Shown here: positions 34,872 to 44,120 of the stretch, piece after piece
Layout: each line of letters starts with the position of its first letter
Numbering within the stretch: position 1 is the first letter of the stretch
Assembly (NCBI RefSeq): GCF_011082725.1
Contig: NZ_CP049715.1
Coordinates: forward strand, 620,001 to 684,000
Reading direction: 5' to 3'
Length of the DNA stretch: 64,000 nucleotides
From: Apibacter sp. B3706
Lineage (GTDB): Bacteria; Bacteroidota; Bacteroidia; Flavobacteriales; Weeksellaceae
Made by a program: the position numbers and the translations under genes
Notes under the pieces: generated by a model
What the model was told of the DNA's origin: nothing
Database searches by the model: none
The model's input: only the letters and a program-made list of their open reading frames with translations

Positions 34872-35759
34872 ATGAAACAAGCTATATTAATTATTGGATA
34901 TAAATCTATTGATAATATAATTAGAATTATAAATTATTTTGATGATAATTTTCAGTTTTATATTCACATAGATAAAAAAAGTAAGGCCGACTTAACAGCT
35001 CTTTATGCCATTAAGAATAAAAATGTTAATATTTATAAAGAATATAAAGTTTATTGGGGTGGAGTATCTATAGTTAAGGTTACATTACAATTGGTCAAAA
35101 AAGCTTTAGAGAATAAGGATAATACATATTTCCATTTAATTAGTGAGCAAGATTTTCCAATAAAACCCGTACAATATTTTTATAAATTAGCTGAAGAGAA
35201 TAAGAATTATTTAGATTATAAAGAATTACCTATTAAAGTATGGGATGGAAATGGGGGATTTGATCGTATTTATTACTACAATTTTTATGATAAAGTAAAT
35301 GCTAGAAATTTTGGTATTGGTAGATTGCTTAGAAACATTGTCTACATTCAAAAAGCTATGGGAATAAAAAGAAAATATTCTCCACTTTTGCCTAAATTAT
35401 TTGGAGGAAGCAATTGGTGGAGTCTTACAAGGGAAGTTTTGCAATATGTTATAAAAGCAAGTGAAAACAATTCTTTGTTAGATCGAATGAAGTATACGTT
35501 TGCATCCGATGAAATATATTTTCAAACCGTATTAATTAATTCCCCCTATTTTAAAGATATTATTAATCAAAATCTAAGATACATCGATTGGGAATTTAGG
35601 GATGGAAATTCACCAGCATTTTTGGATATAAGTGATTTCGATAAACTGATTTTATCGGATAATATTTTTGCCAGGAAATTTAATGAAAATTCAAACGAAT
35701 TAATAACTAAATTATTAAAAATAAATAAGTGCGATATTAGTATTATAGAAAATAAATAA
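34872..35759 (+). CDS. core-2/I-branching-type glycosyltransferase (GT14-like)
   Basis: 295 residues: KQAILIIGYKSIDNIIRIIN, FYIHIDKKSK, YWGGVSIVKVTLQLVKKAL, FHLISEQDFPIKP, LFGGSNWWSLTREVLQYVIK and FASDEIYFQTVLINSPY fit the Branch family (beta-GlcNAc or xylosyl transferases). It probably adds a branch sugar to the repeat unit. It is soluble or peripheral, on the cytoplasmic side. Flanked by gaps of 141 and 422 bases. Confidence 0.85.
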   Translation: MKQAILIIGYKSIDNIIRIINYFDDNFQFYIHIDKKSKADLTALYAIKNKNVNIYKEYKVYWGGVSIVKVTLQLVKKALENKDNTYFHLISEQDFPIKPVQYFYKLAEENKNYLDYKELPIKVWDGNGGFDRIYYYNFYDKVNARNFGIGRLLRNIVYIQKAMGIKRKYSPLLPKLFGGSNWWSLTREVLQYVIKASENNSLLDRMKYTFASDEIYFQTVLINSPYFKDIINQNLRYIDWEFRDGNSPAFLDISDFDKLILSDNIFARKFNENSNELITKLLKINKCDISIIENK

Positions 35760-36181
35760 AATATTAAAGTTTACGTGTTTTAGTTATTTATATTTCTGAA
35801 ATAAAAGTCTTATTAAGGGGGTAATGTTTGTGTTTTTATAACAAAAAAATTAATTAGATAAAATAATAATAAGTATTTAAATTTTTATTCAATTGTGGAT
35901 GAAATGTTGTATAGATAAATCGATAAGCTTATGATACAATTTTTCAATTTTACGATAATTGTTTTTTAGAATACATAGTTAAATTTTAAGGTATAATAAA
36001 ATTAAAAATTCTTAATTTCTTAAAGGATGATATAAAGTAAATAAATTAATGCAAAATTTTAAAGGATAGTCATTTTATTAGTTAGTATGTGTTACGTATA
36101 GCCTTATTTATTATAAGGATTTTTAACTATTTTATCTTTATTTTTCTTAGTTTATTTATTATAAAATGATTTAAACAAAAA
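35760..36181. other. 422-bp non-coding gap inside the EPS cluster
   Basis: No gene, repeat or convincing gene remnant is visible; stops occur in all frames. The one structure I see is the hairpin at 36102-36123. The gap could be a decayed gene or an internal promoter region; no exact TAnnTTTG is present. Confidence 0.4.
36102..36123 (+). terminator. hairpin with T-run inside the EPS cluster
   Basis: CCTTAT-TTATT-ATAAGG followed by ATTTTT. A 6-bp stem is weak, so partial termination or attenuation is the most that can be proposed. Confidence 0.35.
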
Positions 36182-37159
36182 ATGAATTCACTAGTATCAA
36201 TAATTATTCCTGTTTATAATGTAGAAGAGTATTTGGATGAATGTTTAAATTCAGCAATTACACAAACGTATTCTAACATTGAAATAATAATTGTTAATGA
36301 TGGATCAACTGATCGTAGTACAGATATTATAGGCAAATATAAAAAGAAAGATAATAGGATAAAAGTTTTTTCTATTAATAATAGTGGGCAAGGTAAAGCA
36401 AGAAATATTGGTATCAATAATTCTTTAGGGAAATATATTTATTTTTTAGATTCAGACGACTTTATTGAGAAGCAAACAATAGAAATTTTACTAAATTCTA
36501 TTCAATCAAATCATATTTGTATTTTTAATGCTATTTCATTTCTTCATGATTCCGGGAAAATTGTTTCTCAAAAATATTTTAACATTAGTAATGAGGCGAT
36601 AAAAAACAATATTCAAAAAGGAAAGCAAATTGAATATTTAAAAGATTTTATTTCTCCGTGTTTAAAATTATATTCTAAAAAATTTATTCAAAACAATAAA
36701 ATTTATTTTCCTGAAGGGATTTATGGAGAGGACGTTGAATTCTGGTTAAGGTGCATTGTATCTACTAACAAAATAAATTATGTAAACTACTATGGATATC
36801 ACAGAAGATATAGAAAGAATTCAACTATGACCGGAGGTAGTATAAAAAATTTAAAAGATAGAATAGATTCTATTGATGGCTTATTAAGTATCGATTCGGA
36901 TTCAGATCAACTTAAAAAATTTATCACACATTATCTTTTGGATGTTTGGTACCAAGCATATCAGAAAAATAATAAAAATTTAGTGGAATATGCAATAAAT
37001 AAATTTTCAGAAAATAAAATAAAAAAAATATTTAAAAAGGAAAGAATTTTATATAAAATAAGATATTATTTATTTAAAAAACCTATGAGTAGTAATTATT
37101 TAATAAGTGTTTATTTAGATAAATTTTTAGTTAAATTAATAAAATATACTAATCTATAG
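36182..37159 (+). CDS. glycosyltransferase family 2, EPS cluster
   Basis: 325 residues. The GT-A fold is clear: VSIIIPVYNVEEYLDECLNS, IIIVNDGSTDRSTDI, GQGKARNIGINNSLGKYI, FLDSDDFIEK (metal-binding DxD) and GEDVEFWLRCI. About 110 residues after the catalytic domain are Lys-rich and not recognised. It adds one sugar to the lipid-linked repeat unit; donor and linkage cannot be read. Confidence 0.88.
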   Translation: MNSLVSIIIPVYNVEEYLDECLNSAITQTYSNIEIIIVNDGSTDRSTDIIGKYKKKDNRIKVFSINNSGQGKARNIGINNSLGKYIYFLDSDDFIEKQTIEILLNSIQSNHICIFNAISFLHDSGKIVSQKYFNISNEAIKNNIQKGKQIEYLKDFISPCLKLYSKKFIQNNKIYFPEGIYGEDVEFWLRCIVSTNKINYVNYYGYHRRYRKNSTMTGGSIKNLKDRIDSIDGLLSIDSDSDQLKKFITHYLLDVWYQAYQKNNKNLVEYAINKFSENKIKKIFKKERILYKIRYYLFKKPMSSNYLISVYLDKFLVKLIKYTNL

Positions 37160-37173
37160 ACTAAATTCATCAT

Positions 37174-38037
37174 ATGATAAATTATACAATAATTATACCT
37201 CATAAAAACAGTAGTAAATTACTTAAACAATGTTTAAATTCAATTCCGGAAAGAGAAGATATTCAAATCATAATTGTTGATGATAATAGTGATGATCTTG
37301 AAATAAAAAAAATTCAAGAAATTAATAAAAAAAACACTGAGGTATATTTTACTAAAGAAGGAAAAGGAGCAGGGTATGCAAGAAATATAGGGTTATCTTA
37401 TGTAAAAGGTAAATGGATATTATTTGCAGATGCAGATGATTTCTTTAATTCAGATTTTATTACAATTATTAGCAAATATTTAGAAACAGATAATGATATC
37501 ATATATTTTTCGGCAACTAGTATAGATATTGATACTGGAAAAAAATCAGATAGAAATAAAAATTTAGTTGAGTCTCTAAATGAATATGTAAATAGTATTG
37601 AAAAAAATAGAGATATTTTAATATTTAAAAATTGGGAACCATGGAGTAAAATGTTTAATAAAAATTTTATCCAAAAAAATAATTTAAGATTTGAAGAAGT
37701 TAAGGTAGGAAACGATGCATTATTTGTAATTAATGCCGGAAGATTAGCTGATAAAATATGTGTTGATACCAGTTCAATATATTGTGTTACTTATAATAAA
37801 AAAAGTTTATCTTTTAATCAAAATTTGTTTGATGAACGATTCATGTCAAAAATTAGAATTAATAATTATTTGACAAAATTAAATAAAGATAAATATAAAT
37901 TATCTTTAGGTGCAGATATTGTTGGTTCATGTCGTTATGGATTAAAAAAAATTTTAAGTGTTATTATAATAGCTAAAAAAAATAATAATAAAGTATTTCT
38001 TACAACAATTAGATCAATAATTGGTAAATTATTATGA
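37174..38037 (+). CDS. glycosyltransferase family 2, EPS cluster
   Basis: 287 residues: YTIIIPHKNSSKLLKQCLNS, IQIIIVDDNSDDLE, GAGYARNIGLSYVKGKWILF and ADADDFFNSD (DxD) mark a GT-A enzyme. EVKVGNDALFVINAGRLADK is the acceptor-side acidic segment. It follows the previous transferase by 14 bases. The C-terminal 60 residues are very Lys/Asn-rich, as expected from the strong AT bias here. Confidence 0.87.
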   Translation: MINYTIIIPHKNSSKLLKQCLNSIPEREDIQIIIVDDNSDDLEIKKIQEINKKNTEVYFTKEGKGAGYARNIGLSYVKGKWILFADADDFFNSDFITIISKYLETDNDIIYFSATSIDIDTGKKSDRNKNLVESLNEYVNSIEKNRDILIFKNWEPWSKMFNKNFIQKNNLRFEEVKVGNDALFVINAGRLADKICVDTSSIYCVTYNKKSLSFNQNLFDERFMSKIRINNYLTKLNKDKYKLSLGADIVGSCRYGLKKILSVIIIAKKNNNKVFLTTIRSIIGKLL

Positions 38038-38062
38038 TTATTTAAATTAATAAACTAAAACT

Positions 38063-38884
38063 ATGAAAATTTCTCTAATTACAGCTACATTAGGTAGAGT
38101 AGATGAAATTAAAATACTTTTAAATTCTCTTAAAGCTCAAACGTATACTAATTTCGAAATAATAATTATTGATCAAAATGAGCATTTATTAGTTAAAAAT
38201 ATTGTCGATAAATTTGAAACATTACATATTAAATACATAAGAAGTAACATTAAAGGTCTTTCATATAATCGTAATCTTGGTATAAAATTAAGTCAAGGAA
38301 ATATAGTAGCTTTTCCGGATGATGATTGTTACTATGATAAAAACGTCTTAATGGAAGTTAATAATGCTTTTGAGTCTAATCAAAACTTAAAATTATGCGC
38401 ATTTCCTGTTTTTGATACTATTAACACTGATATGTGTTATCTAAGTAAAAAAGGCCAAGCAATTAATAGATATGAACTATATAAATATTGTATTTCAATA
38501 AATTTTTTTCTAAAAAAAAATCCAAATATTTATTTTGATGAAAGATTAGGAGTAGGAACATATTTTTCTTCAGGTGAAGAAACTGATTTTTTGCTATCAA
38601 ATTTAAAAAAACAAGATTTAGGAATATTTATTAAAAATTCGTCGATTTATCATATTTATAATAAACAAACATTATCAGCAGACAGAGCTTATAAATATGG
38701 TTTAGGATTTGGAGCTCTATTTAAAAAAGAAATTTATCTCAGAAAAAATTTATCATTTATCTTTATTTATTGGTATTATATAGTAAGATCAATAATAGGA
38801 ATACTAATTATTCCTTCCAAATCTAATATATATTTCAATACTTTAAAAGGTCGAATATTAGGTTTTCTAAAATTTAAAATATGA
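38063..38884 (+). CDS. glycosyltransferase family 2, EPS cluster
   Basis: 273 residues: ISLITATLGRVDEIKILLNS, FEIIIIDQNEHLLVK, GLSYNRNLGIKLSQGNIVAF and PDDDCYYDKNVL (acidic DxD), plus SSGEETDFLLSNL. A C-terminal hydrophobic stretch (FIFIYWYYIVRSIIGILII) could anchor it in the membrane. Third GT2 in a row, 25 bases after the previous gene. Confidence 0.86.
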   Translation: MKISLITATLGRVDEIKILLNSLKAQTYTNFEIIIIDQNEHLLVKNIVDKFETLHIKYIRSNIKGLSYNRNLGIKLSQGNIVAFPDDDCYYDKNVLMEVNNAFESNQNLKLCAFPVFDTINTDMCYLSKKGQAINRYELYKYCISINFFLKKNPNIYFDERLGVGTYFSSGEETDFLLSNLKKQDLGIFIKNSSIYHIYNKQTLSADRAYKYGLGFGALFKKEIYLRKNLSFIFIYWYYIVRSIIGILIIPSKSNIYFNTLKGRILGFLKFKI

Positions 38885-39123
38885 TAAGTAAAATTTTTGA
38901 ATAATATTAATATAATATTTAACAAAACTAACTTTATTTGAATAGTATACACTCGTTAAACTACCTAACTTATGAACTTTAATATTTATTTAAATATAAA
39001 TTATTATAGAAATAAAATATTTTTCAAAAAAGTCAAAATTTTAATTTAAATTTTCATAATGAGTTTGAGGATTTAATTTAATTTAAAAATAATTTTAATC
39101 TTAATTCTATAATAAATTAAAAA

Positions 39124-40278
39124 ATGTATTATTTAAAAAAAATTTATATAATATTAATTATAATTTTTTTAATAATATTTCCAAAAGGAGGTTTCAAATT
39201 TGGAGACATTCCAATAACTTGGGGGTATGTATTGTTAATAATTTCAATTCCACTTTGTATATTAGGTAAAATAAGATTTATAAACAAAAATAGATATTAT
39301 GTATTTATTTTAACATTGCCATTTATTATTTATTCATTTATAATATTAATATTGAGAATGGAGAAAATTGATTTAGCTTATACTTTATCATTTTGTCTAA
39401 GCATATTAATTTTACCATTTGTTTTTTTAATTTTATATGATAATATTTTAGATAGTGATATGTTTAATAAAACTTTTCCAAGAATATTTTTTTGGGGAAT
39501 TAGGATTGTGATTATTTTCGGTTTATTGCTTTTTTTCTGTAAATTATGTTACGGTATTAATATTGAAATTCCTTATCTTACAGTAAATATAGATGATAAT
39601 ATGGAAGATAAAAACAATAATAGATCAGGTATATCAAAACTATATTCAACATATAATAATGGAAATTTGTATGGAATATGTATGATAATATTGGCACCTT
39701 TGTTTTTTAAATATGAAAAAAATAATATATATCGCTGTTTGTTTTTTATTTCTCTATTTTTGACTTTATCAAGAACTATTTGGATTGGGATAATTATCTA
39801 TTTTATTATTTATATTTTTAAAAACTTTATAAAAGGTAAAAATATAATGATTATACTCCTTATTGTTATAAGTTTAATAATTGGTTTCCCCTATTTATTA
39901 AGATTTATGAATAAGGATATAAGTTTTATAATGGATAGTAATTTAGGAGGAAGAAGATATCAACTCAATTTTTTGAAGGACGCTTCGTTATTTGGACATG
40001 GCTCCTTTAAAGGTATCGTTGAAATTGTTTACCTCTCAATAATTGATATTTTTGGAGTTATTGGTCTATTATTATTTATACTATATCTAGCATCACCTAT
40101 AATTGTTTATAAAATAAAAAAAAATAATAGTAATCTGTACTGGGGATTAATATTATATTCAATACTGTGTTTATCTGATGGGGCAATTTTATTAATTCCT
40201 GTTATGTCATTTTATTGGTTCATATCTTCTTATATGTTCAAAAATACAGAAACAGATATAGAAATAGATGGCTCATGA
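39124..40278 (+). CDS. O-antigen/EPS polymerase-like membrane protein (Wzy-like)
   Basis: 384 residues with 10 to 12 hydrophobic helices and a large loop (GINIEIPYLTVNIDDNMEDK to YNNGNLYGICMIIL). LSRTIWIGIIIYFII resembles the conserved part of the O-antigen ligase/polymerase family. Sequence similarity in this family is weak, so the call rests on topology, length and position between glycosyltransferases. It would join repeat units in the periplasm. Confidence 0.75.
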   Translation: MYYLKKIYIILIIIFLIIFPKGGFKFGDIPITWGYVLLIISIPLCILGKIRFINKNRYYVFILTLPFIIYSFIILILRMEKIDLAYTLSFCLSILILPFVFLILYDNILDSDMFNKTFPRIFFWGIRIVIIFGLLLFFCKLCYGINIEIPYLTVNIDDNMEDKNNNRSGISKLYSTYNNGNLYGICMIILAPLFFKYEKNNIYRCLFFISLFLTLSRTIWIGIIIYFIIYIFKNFIKGKNIMIILLIVISLIIGFPYLLRFMNKDISFIMDSNLGGRRYQLNFLKDASLFGHGSFKGIVEIVYLSIIDIFGVIGLLLFILYLASPIIVYKIKKNNSNLYWGLILYSILCLSDGAILLIPVMSFYWFISSYMFKNTETDIEIDGS

Positions 40279-40400
40279 ACTCTATATAAACTATTAAATG
40301 ATGGAAATATTTTTTCAATAGAATTATTAAAAATATAATGTCGTTGAAAATTAATATAAACAACTTAATTATATGCGATTAAATTAGTAATGTTTATAAT

Positions 40401-41498
40401 ATGAGAAAATTGTTATGTATAGACTGTAGAATGATTTCAAATTCAGGAATAGGTCGATATATTTCAGAAATATTACCTTATATTATTGATAAATTTAAGG
40501 AAGAGGTAGTATTATTAGGCAAAAAAGAAGAATTACAGCAATATAATACACCCATTTTAGAGTTTAATGCACCAATATATTCTATTCAAGAACAATTAAA
40601 ATATAGTAGAATTATACCTAAATCTAAGTTATTTTGGTCCCCACATTTTAATATTCCTTTATTTCCTATACACTCAGAAAAAAGAATCACAACCATACAT
40701 GATGCTTACCATTTAGCCTATTATAAAAATCTATCTCTATTTCAAAAGATATATGCAAAAACTGTTATCAACGCTGCTTTAAAAAAATCAGATAAAATTA
40801 TCACAGTATCTAATTTTTCTAAGAAAGAGCTCTTACAGTATACTCATTCAATATATAAAGATAAAATTGAAGTAATATATAATGGTATCTCAGATAAGAA
40901 ATCAGATGAAAATAATAAAAATGTGAGTGTAATTCCTTACCCTTATATTTTGTATGTAGGAAATATAAAACCTCATAAAAATTTGGAAAATGCTCTTGAG
41001 GCATATGCTCTTTTTTTAAAAAAACATTCCGAAATTACGACTAAGCCATTATTTAAAATTGTTGGGAAAAAAGACGGATTTATAAACGGAAGTCAAGATC
41101 GATTAAAAAAAATACTTGATAATAATCCCGTGTTAAATGAATTTGTTGTTTTTACAGGCTTTGTTTCGGACATAGAATTAAATAAATTATATTCAGAAGC
41201 TTTAGCTTTCATATTTCCGTCTAAGTATGAAGGATTTGGTTTACCCCTTTTGGAGGCTATGAGAGCAAATTGTCCTGTTCTAGCATCTAATATTCCACCT
41301 ATTAGAGAAATTTGTGGAGATAGTGTACTATATTTTGATCCGGAATCAATTAACGATATTTCTGAAAAAATAAGTTTGATATATTTTTCAAAAGATCTAC
41401 GAAAAGAACTTATTAATAAAGGAGATCGAATATATAAAAAGTATTTATGGGAAGCATCAGCTAAAAAACATTTAAATATTATTATGCAATTATTATAA
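40401..41498 (+). CDS. glycosyltransferase family 4, EPS cluster
   Basis: 365 residues, GT-B fold: DCRMISNSGIGRYISEILPY, FWSPHFNIPLFP, TIHDAYHLAYY, DKIITVSNFSKKELLQY, ILYVGNIKPHKNLENALEAY, and the nucleotide-sugar motif IFPSKYEGFGLPLLEAMRAN with PVLASNIPPIREICGDS. The start resembles mannosyl and fucosyl transferases acting on EPS; the sugar is not assignable. Confidence 0.88.
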   Translation: MRKLLCIDCRMISNSGIGRYISEILPYIIDKFKEEVVLLGKKEELQQYNTPILEFNAPIYSIQEQLKYSRIIPKSKLFWSPHFNIPLFPIHSEKRITTIHDAYHLAYYKNLSLFQKIYAKTVINAALKKSDKIITVSNFSKKELLQYTHSIYKDKIEVIYNGISDKKSDENNKNVSVIPYPYILYVGNIKPHKNLENALEAYALFLKKHSEITTKPLFKIVGKKDGFINGSQDRLKKILDNNPVLNEFVVFTGFVSDIELNKLYSEALAFIFPSKYEGFGLPLLEAMRANCPVLASNIPPIREICGDSVLYFDPESINDISEKISLIYFSKDLRKELINKGDRIYKKYLWEASAKKHLNIIMQLL

Positions 41499-41547
41499 AT
41501 TTTTTATATATTGCGGTTGCTAACAACTAGATATTCATTGTTTTTAT

Positions 41548-42675
41548 ATGAACAAAGCATTGATCCACGATTGGTATTGTACTATAGGTGGAGGCGAAAT
41601 AGTAGTAAAAGCTCTCAATGAAATATGGAGCGATTTTGATCTTTTTTCTTTAATAGATACTTTTGATGAAACTAAAAGAAAAGAAATATTAAATGGCAAA
41701 AAGGTTACCACCAGTTTTATACAGAAATTACCCACAGCCAAAAGAAATCATAGAAAATTCTTGCAATTTTATCCTAAAGCCATTGAGCAGCTTGATGTAA
41801 GTAAATATGATTTGATTATTAGTTCTTCTTCTTCGTCAGCAAAAGGTGTGCTTACTTCCAGTAACCAATTGCATATATGTTATTGCCATTCGCCGGCAAG
41901 ATATGCTTGGGATTTATATCACCAATATTTATTTGAATCAGGACTTACTCATGGTTTGAAAGGATTATATGCAAAATATGTACTTCATGAATTCAGAATA
42001 TGGGATGTAATTTCATCCAATAGAGTAGATCATTTTATAGCCAATTCAAATTATATAGCGAAAAGAATTAAAAAAATCTATAACAGAGATTCTGTAGTTA
42101 TCTATCCCCCGATTGATACGGATTACTTTAGCTATTACGATAAAAAAGAAGATTTTTATTTAGCTGCTTCAAGAATGGTTCCTTACAAAAAGATGGATTT
42201 AATAGTGGAAACATTCAATAACATGCCGAATAAAAAATTAGTTGTTATAGGAGACGGACCGGATTATAAGAAAATAAAAAAACTCGCTAAATCTAATATT
42301 GAACTAAAAGGATTTGTTTCGAACGAAAAATTAAGATTTTATCTACAAAGAGCTAAAGGGTTTGTGTTTGCAGCCGATGAGGACTTTGGCATGCTGCCTG
42401 TTGAAGCTCAATCATGTGGAACTCCTGTCATAGCATTGGCAAGAGGAGGAACTCTTGAAACAGTCATACCCCGAGTAACTGGAATATTTTTTAAAAATCA
42501 TAGTGTTGAAAATTTAAAATCTGCTATAGAAGAATTTTCTGAAATTGAATTTAACTATAAAATAATAAGAGATCATGCATTAAATTTTTCTAAAGAAAAA
42601 TTTAAAAATAAAATTAAAAGTTTTGTACTTGAAAAATATAAAGAATTTCAAAATACAAAACTATCTGAATATTAA
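41548..42675 (+). CDS. glycosyltransferase family 4, EPS cluster
   Basis: 375 residues. HDWYCTIGGGEIVVKALNEI is the HDW-x4-GG-x-E signature of a GT4 subgroup of EPS and O-antigen mannosyltransferases. Further landmarks: CYCHSPARYAWDLYHQYLFE, FIANSNYIAKRI, VIYPPIDTDYF, AASRMVPYKKMDLIVETFN, and FAADEDFGMLPVEAQSCGTP. It is less AT-rich than the GT2 genes before it. The next gene follows after 24 bases. Confidence 0.9.
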   Translation: MNKALIHDWYCTIGGGEIVVKALNEIWSDFDLFSLIDTFDETKRKEILNGKKVTTSFIQKLPTAKRNHRKFLQFYPKAIEQLDVSKYDLIISSSSSSAKGVLTSSNQLHICYCHSPARYAWDLYHQYLFESGLTHGLKGLYAKYVLHEFRIWDVISSNRVDHFIANSNYIAKRIKKIYNRDSVVIYPPIDTDYFSYYDKKEDFYLAASRMVPYKKMDLIVETFNNMPNKKLVVIGDGPDYKKIKKLAKSNIELKGFVSNEKLRFYLQRAKGFVFAADEDFGMLPVEAQSCGTPVIALARGGTLETVIPRVTGIFFKNHSVENLKSAIEEFSEIEFNYKIIRDHALNFSKEKFKNKIKSFVLEKYKEFQNTKLSEY

Positions 42676-42699
42676 GAAAACTGCAAAAAAAATTTTGTA

Positions 42700-44052
42700 A
42701 TGAATCCCTATAAATCATTTATACCAGTGATTCAATTTCTAATTGATATTTTAATAATTATATATTGGTTCTTTTATTTTTTAAAAATACAATATGAAAC
42801 ACTAGGTGATAAATGGGATGTTGTATTATTAATAGAAAATCATTATAAAGCATTATTCCTATTAATTATAAGTTGGTATTTTATTTCAGAAAAAACCGGA
42901 TTATATAAATTAAAAAAGAGCAATCTTTTAGAATCAATAAGAAAAGTTTTAGTACAGGCAATTATATTTACACTTATAGTATTTACTGTTTCAGAATTAA
43001 AAAGTAAATATTTATTTAATAACGATATAACATTGCTGTATAACATTTCAATATTTATATGCATTTCTATTCATCATATTATCGCAGATCAATTTCAAAA
43101 TAAGAAATTTTCAAGGGTTGTATTTATAGACTCTAATAATAATACAAACAATGTTATAAAGCAATTTTTTCATGGTGAAAAGTTGTATAATTATGGGAAC
43201 TTTGTTAAAGTTCCCCGAGAAAAAAATCAATATAAATACGATTTTGATAAATTAGACTCATTTATAAGAGATCATAACATACACATTTTATTTTTTTCAT
43301 TAAACGGAGAATTAAGTAAAGAAGTTGAGGATGCCATTATCAAATTTTCAGAAAGTAAATTTTTGATTTATATTATTCCGGATATATCCTATGAGTTCTA
43401 TAATAATTCAATCATAAGCTATTACGGAACATTTCCTATATATATTTATAGAAAAAAATCAAATATATTTAATAAAATTCTAAAAAGATTATTTGACGTA
43501 GCGTTTTCACTATTTTTTATCACATTTGTATTAAGTTGGTTATTACCAATATTAGCCTTAATTATAAAAATTACATCTAAAGGACCAATTATTTATAAAC
43601 AAGAAAGAATAGGATTAAATGGAAAACCATTTAAAATAATGAAGTTTAGATCAATGTATGTTGATGCGGAATATAGTGGACCAAAATTGGCTACAAATTC
43701 AGACCCGAGAATAACATCTGTTGGTAAAATTATGCGAAAATACCGCATTGATGAATTTCCGCAATTTATTAATGTATTAAAGGGTGAAATGTCTATGGTA
43801 GGTCCACGTCCGGAAAGAAAATTTTTTATAGATAAAATAATAAAATTAAATCCCAATTATAAAAAATTACATAAAGTAAAGCCCGGTATAACATCCATAG
43901 GGCAAGTATATTTTGGCTATGCCGAAACAGTAGAAGAAATGTCACAACGTTTAAAATATGATTTATTGTATCTTCAAAATGAAAATTTCTTTTTTGATTT
44001 AAAAATCATTTACTTAACAATAATTGTTATGATTCAAGGTAAAGGCAAATAA
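42700..44052 (+). CDS. polyprenyl-phosphate sugar phosphotransferase (WcaJ/WbaP-like initiating enzyme)
   Basis: 450 residues. Four N-terminal helices and a nucleotide-binding-like middle part precede the conserved catalytic domain: KRLFDVAFSLFFITFVLSW, GPIIYKQERIGLNGKPFKIM, KFRSMYVDAE, RITSVGKIMRKYRIDEFPQF, INVLKGEMSMVGPRPERKFF and KPGITSIGQVYFGYAE. It transfers a sugar-1-phosphate to undecaprenyl phosphate, starting repeat-unit synthesis. It is the last gene of the cluster, before a hairpin at 44070-44099. No nucleotide-sugar synthesis genes accompany the cluster, so precursors must be made elsewhere. Confidence 0.93.
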   Translation: MNPYKSFIPVIQFLIDILIIIYWFFYFLKIQYETLGDKWDVVLLIENHYKALFLLIISWYFISEKTGLYKLKKSNLLESIRKVLVQAIIFTLIVFTVSELKSKYLFNNDITLLYNISIFICISIHHIIADQFQNKKFSRVVFIDSNNNTNNVIKQFFHGEKLYNYGNFVKVPREKNQYKYDFDKLDSFIRDHNIHILFFSLNGELSKEVEDAIIKFSESKFLIYIIPDISYEFYNNSIISYYGTFPIYIYRKKSNIFNKILKRLFDVAFSLFFITFVLSWLLPILALIIKITSKGPIIYKQERIGLNGKPFKIMKFRSMYVDAEYSGPKLATNSDPRITSVGKIMRKYRIDEFPQFINVLKGEMSMVGPRPERKFFIDKIIKLNPNYKKLHKVKPGITSIGQVYFGYAETVEEMSQRLKYDLLYLQNENFFFDLKIIYLTIIVMIQGKGK

Positions 44053-44069
44053 TTGATTGAAATAAGAAA

Positions 44070-44099
44070 AGCTAATCATTATATTACTAATGATTAGCT
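44070..44099. terminator. hairpin ending the EPS cluster
   Basis: AGCTAATCATTA and TAATGATTAGCT form a perfect 12-bp stem with a 6-base loop, between the convergent EPS cluster and ompA-like gene. Confidence 0.7.
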
Positions 44100-44120
44100 A
44101 AATTAAATTAAAATTAAAAT

